A stretch of 64,000 nucleotides of DNA from the NCBI RefSeq assembly GCF_026151205.1, contig NC_087077.1, forward strand, positions 6,100,483-6,164,482, in the 5' to 3' direction. Below are positions 44,658 through 54,700 of this stretch, piece after piece (within the stretch, counting starts at the first letter, position 1; every line of letters begins with the position of its first letter). The translations under genes were made by a program, and so were the position numbers. This DNA comes from Bolinopsis microptera (taxonomy: Eukaryota > Ctenophora > Tentaculata > Lobata > Bolinopsidae). The notes below the pieces were generated by a model. That model was not told the origin of the DNA, ran no database searches, and saw nothing but the letters and a program-made list of their open reading frames with translations.

Positions 44658-46313
44658 CTAATGGTGTGCATGATACTTCAAGTGCCTTGCTAATTTAACT
44701 ATGCCATAATCATTGAGATGGACATTATCAGCTCCATAACTACTAAAAAATGACGATTTTCTAAAGCCTTTCTTATCACTAAACAAGAAACGATTTGTCT
44801 CGGTTGAGAGCAGTTTTACATAGGTGTATTTTCTTTGCAGATTTGATATACACTCATTGATATCAGTTATAACCTTGTTTCTGGAGAAACTCTCCCGAGG
44901 TAATAAGTTAACAATTTTAATATCAGCTCCAGGTGCCCACTTGTGAAGGAAAAGTACAAGTTTTTCAATACAATTGTTTGTAAAGTCAAGAGCTCTAGCA
45001 TCACCAGAAAAACTATCAGGGCACAGAAGTTTAGTCCTCATGTTGCGAGGGCTGTTCAGGATAGAGTCCACGTCATTTGTACCACACATAAGTACAATGC
45101 TTTTCACATTATTGGTATTAAGAGTGTCTTTTCTTACATCTGATTGAAACCGTTCATTGATTGCATTGGCTGTGGCACCAGGGTAGCTGAATACATGTGC
45201 CTCATGATGTTTGGACGATAGCTTTTCTCCCTCTAATTTGGAGAACATACTAGAGCTAATGTAGACACACAAAGATTTACCAGAATGTTCTATTGATCTA
45301 GTCTTAGGGGCCGAGGGTTCAGTGTTCTTAACTTGACTGGAAACATCAGACAGAGTAGATAAGGTTGCGCTGCCATCAATTAGGCGCAGAGTAATGCTTA
45401 TTCTCATGGTTTCAGACTTGTCCTGGATGAGGCTGTGTTCAAAGCTGGTCTGGGATTGTCTGGTCATATTCATTATGTCACCATGGGAGAGGGTGAGGTC
45501 AGCAATATGAGCTCTAAGTTTGGATCTGAAGCTTAGGACTCTAGTAGCCCCTAAAGAGATGGTGGAGATCATGGAGCCTGGTGAAATTGACCTCTCGTCA
45601 TCCGAGTGAAAGGGAATTCCTTGCTGACCATTTCTATACTTGGTAATCATAGCACTATTGAATTTCAACTTTGGGAACTGTGAGCGTAAGTGTTCTAAAA
45701 TAGACTTTAGGTATGGATTGTCTGCTACTGGCCTTGTGTTATGAAAGCCTCCATTGTAAGCGTAGGGAAAGTCCCCGTAATATGCAACTGCCCTATTCTC
45801 AAACTTATGAGTATAGTGGGTTTCTATATCTAACTTGGCAGTGTCAACAAACTGAAAAACTCCTCGACTCAAATCTTGGTATGGATTGATAGAGTTGGTC
45901 ACATCATTGTCACCATAATTTACAGAGTGTTTGGGATTTTCCAAATTGATAATTTCTGCTGAATGTTCACTGTCTTCTGCTAATTTGGATAGCTCTTGGG
46001 TTAACTCAGAAACAAGATGCGAGGATGACCTATTACTGAGGGGAACATTGATAGAATGTTCACAGTGATCAGGTACCTGGGGCAACACAGGGATAAGTGA
46101 ACCATCGCTGAGGGGAACTTTGAGTGCACTGTCACTTTCTGATAATTGTTTATAGAGAAAAGAAATTTGCCGACGAAGACTATCATTCTCTCTTAATAGA
46201 GATAAACAATTTGAACATTTATCAGTAGGACAAGAGCCGTTGCTGGGGAATTTAACAGAATTCCCTCGATATCTCAGATTGTAATGTCTTGAGCCAACTG
46301 GTATTCTAGACAT
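44658..46313 (-). CDS. LINE ORF1: AlkB-like dioxygenase fused to SGNH hydrolase domain
   Basis: 551 residues from ATG 46313. The N-terminus has CPTDKCSNC and a leucine-rich coiled segment (36-60). Residues about 150-312 show the AlkB pattern: AYYGDFPYAYNGGFH, MITKYRNGQQGIPFHSDDE with iron ligands His236 and Asp238, STISLGATRVLSFRS, LSHGDIMNM, the distal His293 in FEHSL, and RISITLR with Arg304 and Arg310 for 2-oxoglutarate. AlkB enzymes remove alkyl groups from nucleic acids. Residues about 346-545 follow as an SGNH domain: Ser353-355 in YISSSMF in place of GDS, MCGTNDV (411-414), DNVHLND (Asp529, His532). All AlkB metal and co-substrate residues are present, so activity on element RNA or cDNA is plausible; this is inference. 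Confidence 0.86.
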   Translation of the reverse strand: MSRIPVGSRHYNLRYRGNSVKFPSNGSCPTDKCSNCLSLLRENDSLRRQISFLYKQLSESDSALKVPLSDGSLIPVLPQVPDHCEHSINVPLSNRSSSHLVSELTQELSKLAEDSEHSAEIINLENPKHSVNYGDNDVTNSINPYQDLSRGVFQFVDTAKLDIETHYTHKFENRAVAYYGDFPYAYNGGFHNTRPVADNPYLKSILEHLRSQFPKLKFNSAMITKYRNGQQGIPFHSDDERSISPGSMISTISLGATRVLSFRSKLRAHIADLTLSHGDIMNMTRQSQTSFEHSLIQDKSETMRISITLRLIDGSATLSTLSDVSSQVKNTEPSAPKTRSIEHSGKSLCVYISSSMFSKLEGEKLSSKHHEAHVFSYPGATANAINERFQSDVRKDTLNTNNVKSIVLMCGTNDVDSILNSPRNMRTKLLCPDSFSGDARALDFTNNCIEKLVLFLHKWAPGADIKIVNLLPRESFSRNKVITDINECISNLQRKYTYVKLLSTETNRFLFSDKKGFRKSSFFSSYGADNVHLNDYGIVKLARHLKYHAHH

Positions 46314-46612
46314 AGTTTATCACAAAAAGATGCTACTGTTCGAAATTTAGTTAATGATTACAGTACCTTTGTAGCACTCCGGAGGATAAGGATAAGTGAT
46401 GTCTGATAATCTTTAGGTGATAGATGGGAGTAAACTGCTTTAAAAACCGATGTCTGATAGTCCTTAGGATGTCTTTAAGATAACTTTATCGTGCAACAAC
46501 CATTTACATTGACATACAACCTGTAATGGTCGTTACATTTACCGAGGCATTAGTTCCCACTGGGGGTCCTCAAATTATTTGTTATATAGTAGTGTTGAAA
46601 GTATTAAAGTAG

Positions 46613-46631
46613 TAAAAAAAAAAAAAAAAAA
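46613..46631. repeat. A-tract between LINE and MITE
   Basis: Run of 19 A on the plus strand, preceded by GTATTAAAGTAGT and followed by GTATTAAAAATTA. Possibly a remnant tail of a small retroposon; no body recognised. Confidence 0.6.
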
Positions 46632-46702
46632 GTATTAAAAATTAACAGCAGTAAGCGTAGTACATTCCATGAAAAGTTAGTTGCTGAGAACAGGACTTGA
46701 AC

Positions 46703-46946
46703 CAGTGGCGTAACGAAGGGCCCTGCTGACCCTGCTGTGCAGGGGGGCGCTGTCTTATGGGGGGGGGGGGGCACCAAATCGTCGTTTGAATGTGGGACAA
46801 TTTTGAAAAAATTTTGAATTACCGGCGTATCCTCTTATATTGCCTAATTTGTTCAATTTTAGGGAGGGGCACCAAAAGGAGAGGGGGCGCCAACAGGGGG
46901 GCACCTTTTCGGCAGGGGGGCGCCAACAGGCGACGTTACGCCACTG
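46703..46946. mobile_element. hAT-type MITE with 8-bp target duplication
   Basis: Termini CAGTGGCGTAACG and CGTTACGCCACTG are perfect 13-base inverted repeats, flanked by ACTTGAAC (46695-46702) and ACTTGAAT (46947-46954), an 8-base duplication with one mismatch. 8-bp duplications and CAGTGGCG ends are typical of hAT elements. The internal GGGGGCGCCAACAGG units are GC-rich. No transposase. Confidence 0.85.
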
Positions 46947-47087
46947 ACTTGAATCCACAATCTCCCAATGAACGCTTGGATGCTTTAAGTTATCTCGGCC
47001 CCACTCAGTCCCAACAATTCACTTATTTGTACTACTAAATTATTTACAAGGAAATATTCAAAAATATTCATATTTACCCTTCTGTAC

Positions 47088-47280
47088 TGAAGGGGACCCT
47101 TGGCAGGGTCACTCATTTAACCCTCGCATATGGTTTCCAAACATTCGGCTGAGAGACCCGACAGAGTCCTTAGCTGAGTGTCACTGTCGCTCACCTCAGG
47201 GACTAATGATGCACCAGCGGGGAGTCTAACCACTAATCTTTCGATAGTGAAATCTGAATACCGCCCCTACACCAAAGGAA
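47088..47280 (-). repeat. tRNA-derived SINE-like element, copy 1
   Basis: On the minus strand the head reads TGGTGTAGGGGCGG (A box, 11 of 12) and later GGTTAGACTCC (degenerate B box), then GTGCATCATTAGTCCCTGAG, GCTAAGGACTCTGTCGGGTC and an end at GGGTCCCCTTCAG. It shares the whole body with copies 2 and 3. Confidence 0.6.
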
Positions 47281-47401
47281 TGTTAATGCATGAAAATGAC
47301 TGAACCGAATATCCCCAGGCCAATTTTTTAGCCACTGCAGCACCACAACTGATGCAACATGTGTGTTTTTACCAATGTTTCACCTAAAAACCTGCCCTAA
47401 G

Positions 47402-47440
47402 GGATCGTTCACACATGATGTCAGCAGCCTGGGGGGATAC
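47402..47440. repeat. Solo terminal sequence of the GGGGTCGTTCACAT MITE family
   Basis: AGGGATCGTTCACACATGAT matches the terminal inverted repeat of the MITE at 22054. The partner end is not found, and it directly precedes SINE copy 2. Confidence 0.45.
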
Positions 47441-47462
47441 GAAACTACGGACTCCGTCGTAT

Positions 47463-47668
47463 ACTGAAGGGGACCCTTTTACACTCATTTAACCCTCACA
47501 CATGGTTTCCATTCGGCTGATCAGACCGGGAAGCTGCATAGACCCGATAGAGTCCTTAGCTGAGCGTCAATGACGCTCACCTCAGGGACTAATGATGCAC
47601 CAGCGGGGAACCGAACCAATAGCCTTTCGATCGTGAAATCTAACTCCCCCCCCTACACCACCAAAGAC
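47463..47668 (-). repeat. tRNA-derived SINE-like element, copy 2 (best preserved)
   Basis: The minus strand has a full A box TGGTGTAGGGGG (47649-47660, all 12 positions of TRGYNNARNNGG) and a B box GGTTCGGTTCC (47607-47617, one mismatch to GGTTCGANTCC), 31 bases apart as in tRNA genes. The body GAGGTGAGCGTCATTGACGC and GCTAAGGACTCTATCGGGTC follows, then CATGTGTGAGGGTTAAATGA. RNA polymerase III transcription is inferred from the boxes. Confidence 0.7.
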
Positions 47669-47679
47669 CTGCAATTTAA

Positions 47680-50048
47680 TCTTTCAAAATTCCGTTGGGT
47701 GCACATACCCAACAGAGTCTTTAGCTGAAAATATCTCAGATCGATTTTGGGCGTTTTCGACCACTTGTAGTTGAAATTCTTAAATATTAGATATCCTAAT
47801 TTATAACTTTTAATCAGAGTGAATTAATAATTGATATTTGATAATTTATTTATTTGATAGTTTAGTCTGATATTGATATTAATATTGATTATATTGATAT
47901 TTTTATTATTGAATGAAGCTAACTCCAGACATAAATAATACTACTTCTATTAACAAAGGGACTTGGAGTATAAACGACCAATTTTGCATAATTGTCTATC
48001 TAACCAAGAATTCAGGAGGCAAGGGTGGGTGCGTAAACTTTATGGTCTGCACTCTCAGATCCTGTATCACCCTGGATTCATTTCGACGTATTTTTGGTAA
48101 AAGTATATATACTTTCTGGTCACTCTCTTGCTACTCCAAGTCCCCTTTAGACGATATATGGTCTAAATGCTAAAGTTTGCGCTAGTTATATTTATAAAAT
48201 ATGTTTTTGTCTGCTTTAACTGATACTAAATAAAATTGTTGTTTTCTTGAAAAAATTGTTGTTTTCTTGAGTTTTATTTATGCTATTATGAAAAATATAT
48301 CAAAACCTCAGGAAACAACAATAGATGGCAGATTGAGCAGCGATGCTTGAAATTTGTGCAAATATTGTTTGATTTGCATTTATCAAGAAAACGACACCGT
48401 AGAATCGTTTGTCGTCATGCAGTAACTTCAGTAAGCTACTAACTCACTAATGTGCAAATCTGAGAAATTTTGAGTAAGCGCTCGATTTTTGAATTAGGAT
48501 ATATGATGGAGCGAATGTGCGCGGCGCGCCTCTGATTTTCGCTTTTATGTATTTTCAGCGTGGCTGTTAAGTTTATTATATTTAAATGAAACTTTAATTG
48601 AAAACTTTAATTGAAAACTTTAATTGAAAACTTCGGTTGAAAACTTGAATTAAAAACTTTAAATGAACTTTGATTCTTATCTCGATGTCAAACCTTCGCC
48701 GCTTGGTGAGGCACAAAGGTGCAGTTTGCCGATCTACCTAAGGTTGCGAGAAGAATTATTTGATGCGCGGCGCGACCCAGTAGTGCATCGCGCTACAAAA
48801 TGAACTTTAATCTAATATTGAATTTTGATTATAAAAGATTTTAAAAATATATCTAATGTTCAAAATGTAAAAAATGCATTATTAAAAATTGTTTAAATTG
48901 AAAAATATAAAGGAAAAAATGTTTACACCACATACATAAACTTAAAACAAAAAACATGTGTTTAAATATGTATTTCAATCTTTCAAAAATTCATGTAGAT
49001 TTGTTACATCAAAAACTGGTACTGAACAAAATTAAGGAAGAAAAAAAATTGAGCCGCGCATTTAAAGACGTTTTACCTCGAACTATAAAAATCGAACGCT
49101 TTGACAACATTTGTCGAATTTCTTCAAAATTGACTTAGCAGATTTATTACTTTACTTCATGGTGAAAAAACACCATTTGCTAATATAAAAAGTGGTGCTT
49201 TGTTGTTCAATGCCCCTTGAGCGACGTTTGCATGTATTTGGACTAATTTCTTACTTTCATATGTATTGGTGGATGATGTTTGGTTGGATGACGGACGTCG
49301 GCCAAACAGCTACAGCTTTGAAGTAAGACTATAAATTGTGTGTAGCTAAATGAAATTGCACAAGCTTGGAATGCGGTTCTCATAAGGAAATTAGCTCCTT
49401 TGGCTACAAAATAGCACGTATGGTTTTGAACATATATAATATGTTTTTTGATATTATATATCAATTAATCGCTGTTTCCTGACTTTCTACACTCAACAAA
49501 AATGTGTTTCTCCTATATCAGGCACAACAATGTTATGTCCTGAAACCATGCACTAGTGTTTCTATGTTTAGTAGGGTTTCCGGTCATTTATATATGTACA
49601 AAATTGTTCGTCTTGTAACCACCAGTATTATTATTTTTTCTATTATATAGAGTTTTTGACATTTTGGAGATATTTGTGATGATGTTATGTCATAATTTTG
49701 TACATTACTTTACCAGCGCCAGAAAAAATATGACATGCTGAGTCCTTCTCTTCACATGTATTTGCAGAATTATAAAATGTTTTCCCCAGCAAGTCATTCC
49801 TGACTACTGTTTGGGCAGATTTTAAGATGGGTTATTAACTGGTTTGCCCTCAGCTCAACCGACTTTTTACTTTACTTTTACTTTATCAGATGTGATGCTG
49901 CTGCACATTGGCTAAATGGATTGGCCTGGGGACATTTGGTTCAGTAATTTTCATGCTTAAACACTCCTTTTTTGACAAAACACATATATGCTGAAATAAA
50001 TACACACTTATTTTAGGCTTGGTGGTGTATGGGCAGGATTTGAGTTTC
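47680..50048. other. Gene-poor AT-rich region
   Basis: No supported gene. It holds tandem GAAAACTTTAATT units at 48586-48665, an inverted copy of the short GC-rich repeat at 48740-48800, and the block AAAATTGTTGTTTTCTTGA twice at 48232-48270. ORFs here have no family signature. Confidence 0.5.
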
Positions 50049-50269
50049 CAAATCGTCGTTTGAATGTGGGACAATTTTGAAAACTTAACTTAAGTACTAG
50101 CAAAACTGCGCGTTTTGCTCTAGATACACACACTTTTTTAGAGATTTTACCGGTGTATCCTCTTAAATCGCCTTGTTCAATTTTAAGGAGGGGCACCAAA
50201 AGGGGAGGGGGCGCCAATAGGGGGGCGCTTTTTTCGGCTGGGGCGCCAACAGGCAACGTTACGCCACTG
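50049..50269. mobile_element. Second, diverged copy of the hAT-type MITE
   Basis: Shares CCAAATCGTCGTTTGAATGT with the copy at 46703 and the right end GGCAACGTTACGCCACTG. About 65 extra bases (50080-50144) sit inside, including ACTGCGCGTTTTGCTCTAG. The left CAGTGGCG end is missing, so it is truncated. Confidence 0.75.
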
Positions 50270-50284
50270 CAAGCGACCCTGCTA

Positions 50285-50695
50285 AAAGATCTAGAATCTT
50301 GTAAGGGTCCCCTTCAGTCAGTACAGAAGGGTAAATATGAATATTTCGAATATATATGGCTGGTGATATCGAAATGGAAATGGGGGAGGGGTGGACAATG
50401 AAAGGAGACAGTTGCCCTAGGGATAAGGGATGAAAGGGGTAAAATAAAGGAGGGTGGAGGTGACTTGAGCCCTGGGATGGAAAATAGACTGTACAGAAGC
50501 CAGGAGTTCTCTCTTTCTCTTTATCTTTTAAAGGGGACCCTTACAAGATTCTAGATCTTTAATAGGGTCACTCATTTAACCCTTGCATGTGGTTTCTCAT
50601 ACACTAAGGAGGCTGCATAGACCCGACGGAGTCCTTAGCTGAGCGTCAATGACGCTCACCTCAGGGACTAATGATGCACCAGCAGGAGGAGTTAG
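50285..50695. repeat. SINE-like copy 3 with inverted flank
   Basis: 50533-50695 repeats the body of copies 1 and 2 (AGGGGACCCTT..., GAGTCCTTAGCTGAGCGTCA, TCAGGGACTAATGATGCACC) but lacks the tRNA-like head. 50290-50330 is an inverted piece of the same edge (AAGGGTCCCCTTCAG), so 50290-50575 is bounded by inverted repeats with TCTAGAATCTTGTAAGGGT on the left. Confidence 0.6.
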
Positions 50696-51038
50696 GTGAC
50701 TCCTAAGTCATCCAGGTGTTTGGGTTCAATGAAGCGTTTGGTGCAGTTTACATAATAATCCCTCAGGGACTAATGATACACCAACATCCCTGAGATGAGC
50801 GTCATTGACAGACATATGTTCGTAGATGCAGTATTTGACCTGTGATGAGTTCAACTGCCGGTCTGCATTTCATTCCGTTGATGAGGGTAGAGCTGAGGTT
50901 TTTAAAAAATGGTCTCATGTTTGTTGTGTACAGCAATAATATCATGATCTTATTTAAATTTTATCTGGAGATTTGATCAGCCAATAACCACTACAAAGCA
51001 ATTGTATCAATTGTACATACAAATTTAGATGAACTGTC

Positions 51039-51540
51039 TAATATGGTTCTGTGTGCAGATTTTGATATGCCGGGTTTACTTTGTATTTTCACGAAGGAAT
51101 TCTTCACCAAACTAATAATTTTATGCTGGAATGGAATCCGTTCTGTAAAAGTGTAAAGGTTTCTTTATATTTCAGAAACAGCTTTTATTTCCTAACAGCC
51201 ACTGCTTCCGTCCCAGCCTTCAGCCTTGATATTTTAATTACATCATATTTGATCGAGATTGTTAGGAAAGTTTATTATCAAGAGTATCAAACCCTGATTT
51301 TGTTGCTGGTATTACTCTTCTCATCATATTGATATAAAAATTGTTAATAAATTGTTTATTATAGTAGTAATAACTAATATGGTTCTGTGTGCAGATTTTG
51401 ATATGCCGGGTTTACTTTGTATTTTCACGAAGGAATTCTTCACCAAACTAATAATTTTATGCTGGAATGGAATCCGTTCTGTAAAGGTTTCTTTCTATTT
51501 CAGAAACAGCTTTTATTACCTAACAGCCACAGTAATATGG
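51039..51540. repeat. Direct duplication, about 160 bp, offset 338 bp
   Basis: ATATGGTTCTGTGTGCAGAT to CTAACAGCCAC at 51039-51205 recurs at 51377-51533 with few differences; the first copy has an extra AAAGTGT near 51146. The copies flank a unique 170-base stretch. It lies upstream of the ten-exon gene. 50700-51038 holds only a repeated TCAGGGACTAATGATRCACC piece. Confidence 0.85.
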
Positions 51541-51725
51541 TGTGTTTCACTGCGTTGTCATACTGGGTTTTGCATTGTTTTTTTTTGAAACCTTCATCAA
51601 GTAGATATATAGCATTGTAGGTCAATATTTTGGTTGATTTTCCTTTTCGTATAATGTACTGCATAATGTATCTACTGCTAACTGCAAATAATTCTGTTAT
51701 CTCGACTTACTTATTTGTAGGAAAC

Positions 51726-54700
51726 ATGTTCGAAAGGGAAACGTCGGTTACCAAGATTCAAAATGATGACAAGAAGAGGAACATGTTGAAGTACCTTAAT
51801 ATTTTTTTGCTAACCGAAGTGAAGGATAAGCTGGACTTTCTCCACATGTTAGTAGATGTGTAACGATCACGTTTTGAGAGCTAACAACCATAGCGCAGCT
51901 GCCAAGACAATTTTTACTGATACATAAATTATATGATGAGCTGAAACTACACTATCAGCCTTGCAGAATAAGAATAATAGCCTACAATGATTAGAAGATA
52001 TTTCAACTGTTCATATTTTCAGAAAGACGTTCACACCTACGAACATTGACAAGTTGGTAAAAAGCCTGCAGTGCGATCTAGATTGTAAGTATCCTCTGTT
52101 AGCCTCTCCTCCACACTTCTTTTTATTTGTTCATAAATTGGAAGCATTGTCATGGATTCTTTGAACAAGTGGTTGCGCAAAACGGTAGTTTAAAGGGCTT
52201 GGGTTGTGGTCTGGGTTAATGTTGTGTAACGGTAAGGGTTAGAGTCGGGGATCGAGCTATCATAGCTCGGAGCTAGGCCAGGTTTAGGTGTAAGACAACG
52301 TTTGAGATTTAAAACCAGGGGGCCAACGATCGTGAGGTGAAATGTCGAGGGGTGAAAACCCGTTTAATTCCATGTGATGGATTGTTTAAAAAAGTGGTCG
52401 AAAGGACGATTTAAAAGACCGTACTTGATCGTTGAAAGTTAATGATTCTCCTCTAAGACGTGTAGATATATGTAGATACGTTTTAAGTCATTAATATACC
52501 AGGAGAGAAAATCCGCATCTTATTGATGAACTATGCTTCCTTTCGACCACTCTTTTATCGACCAATGAAGTCACGTATGGGTAAGGTACTATGTGATCAC
52601 TGATCAGGTATCTACTCCACTTACTCATTCGGCTGTAATTACAGTGCACATTGATGAGAAAAAAGACAAGACTTCGGCAAATAGGAAGTTGCTAATATCT
52701 ACAATCTGTGAGCTGATCACCGCCCTCAAAAAGATAAAGGTAAGTAATTATACTTGATGTCACAGATCTTCCGAAATAAGGTCCTGGCAGTGGGATCAAT
52801 TAGAACATCCGTAATCAGATTGAGCTGTACATGATAAGCAGGCATTTTGCTTTGTACAAGTTTAAACAAGTTTCCCGTTTTTTACTTTACTAGGTTCCAG
52901 TTGATAATTACCGACTGCAACATCACCTTAGTTCAGTCGGGTGGAATGTTTGCAGTGTTTATAATTGCCTATGCTTCAAAAACATGCTGTGGCATACAGT
53001 ATAAACAATTTCCTGAACAGGGAGGTAGGAGTGGTGATGGACAGAGTGGAAGTCTGACAAAGTTAGACGAAGACATCAAGAAAGTTTTTTGGAACTTCTT
53101 TACAGCTAAAGACGACAAGGTTTGAATATAGTTCTTCAACTTAACAGTTAATATTCTCACTGATTGAACATAAATTGATCATTCCCCCCTGAGTCCTGAT
53201 AGGTATTGATTATGAATCGCTTTCACGTGGTGTATTAGATATTACATTAGCTATTAATTTTACCTACCATTGACCTTTAGCAACCCGGAGAAGACAGTGT
53301 TGATGGAGGAGAACAATTGGCAACAACTGTTAACGAGGCTCCGATCAGGGTCTCTAATATTTTCGAGAGATGCGACATAGGTATACATATTGTTACATTA
53401 TAATTATACCATAGTGAAGCTCACTCATATCACTGTATGAGAATTTCGCTGTAACTCATGACCGACGATAAATTTGCCCTACCTTCTCTGATCGTCTGTA
53501 TCAGTATAGCCTATCTTGGGCTTTAAAATGAATTGCTGCATTATGGTTAATCGTAGGCGATTCCCAGGTGCTATTCAGAGAGTGATAAAGAAGATGCCCC
53601 CGGTTCCCGTCACGAAACCTGGATCATTGACAGCCCCCGAGAGTGAACAGAGTGAGTTATAGCTATTTTAAAAGTCATCCGGATGGGTCACTAGGCGCTA
53701 CCTGTGCTGAATATGCTAATATTTGTTTAGTCATTTTTTGTACTATCTACTGATCGTAGAAACAGTTTTGTGTCATCGTCAGAGCGGACTCCCAGTTTGA
53801 AATTTTATGGGTTTACAATACGATTCTTCAAGTAGGAACATCCTGCAATAAACTTCGTTTTCATACACTAATCCGCTGTGACGTTTCCAGGTGCTGTTCA
53901 GAGAATAGCTTTGGCCATCCGGAGCGAGCCCCGGGCCCCCGTCGCAAAACCCCCCGTTCAACCGGACACCACACCAGCAGCCGGGCCTGCGCCTCCAACC
54001 GGCAAGGTCCGAAAAGACCACATATCCAGACTTCAGAAAGAGTCCGAGAGTCGCCTGAGTGAGTTACAGCTATTTCTAAACATCATTTAGAATTATCGCC
54101 TGTAATATGGATGGGTCACCACTCACCAGGCGCAGGAAGAATTCATCTTTGGTCAATTAAAGTTGATACTTTCATCTTTGACCATTTTTTTGTACGATCT
54201 TTGTGACGAGTAAAAATTGGAAACCGCATTATTTAATCAGACTTTTGTGTGATAACTGACGCGTTCGCCATAATACAAAACTCCCTAACCTTAAGGCGTA
54301 AGGTTTCCCTCTGTGCAACGTCGAAAATAACTTAGTCACGCCTTTATCATTTCAGAGAGACGACATCTTCACCCCAAGGGCCTCCGAGATACTTCGGCGA
54401 CAATGGTTGAGGAGGCTTTGAAGATCAATCCGGTGATAGGTAATAATTCAAGTGCAACATATCGTTTTTAAACTTTCGGACATTAATTTTTCTTCAAGTC
54501 GAAGATTGCATCGCCGTTTCCACACAAAGGTAGCTGGTTTGACGCACATCAAGTCTATTTTAAGCGATATAATACCCATTCACGGTCGAAATGGGGGTTA
54601 GTAGATATGCAATCGAAACCACTACAGTTTTAGGTCACTATAAGTCACGTTTCACTTGGTATGTGTATATAACTCAGTTCTAAAGTTAAAACTAACCCAC

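Larger units (their letters stand above)
41250..46560 (-). mobile_element. Intact two-ORF CR1-like LINE with AlkB-SGNH ORF1
   Basis: ORF1 (46313-44658) and ORF2 (44502-41527) are both uninterrupted and separated by 155 bases. The 5' UTR probably reaches about 46560. The 3' UTR has a duplicated block, GTGGTYTATAAAACTACCACT, at 41322 and 41367, a repeat arrangement often seen at CR1-type 3' ends. No A tail was found. The absence of damage in about 4.6 kb of coding DNA points to a recent, possibly mobile copy. Exact ends and target duplication could not be set. Confidence 0.8.

Noticed and set aside
47913-48173. 86-codon plus ORF as a small gene
   Set aside because: No homologous motif, no splice or promoter support, AT-rich repetitive surroundings.
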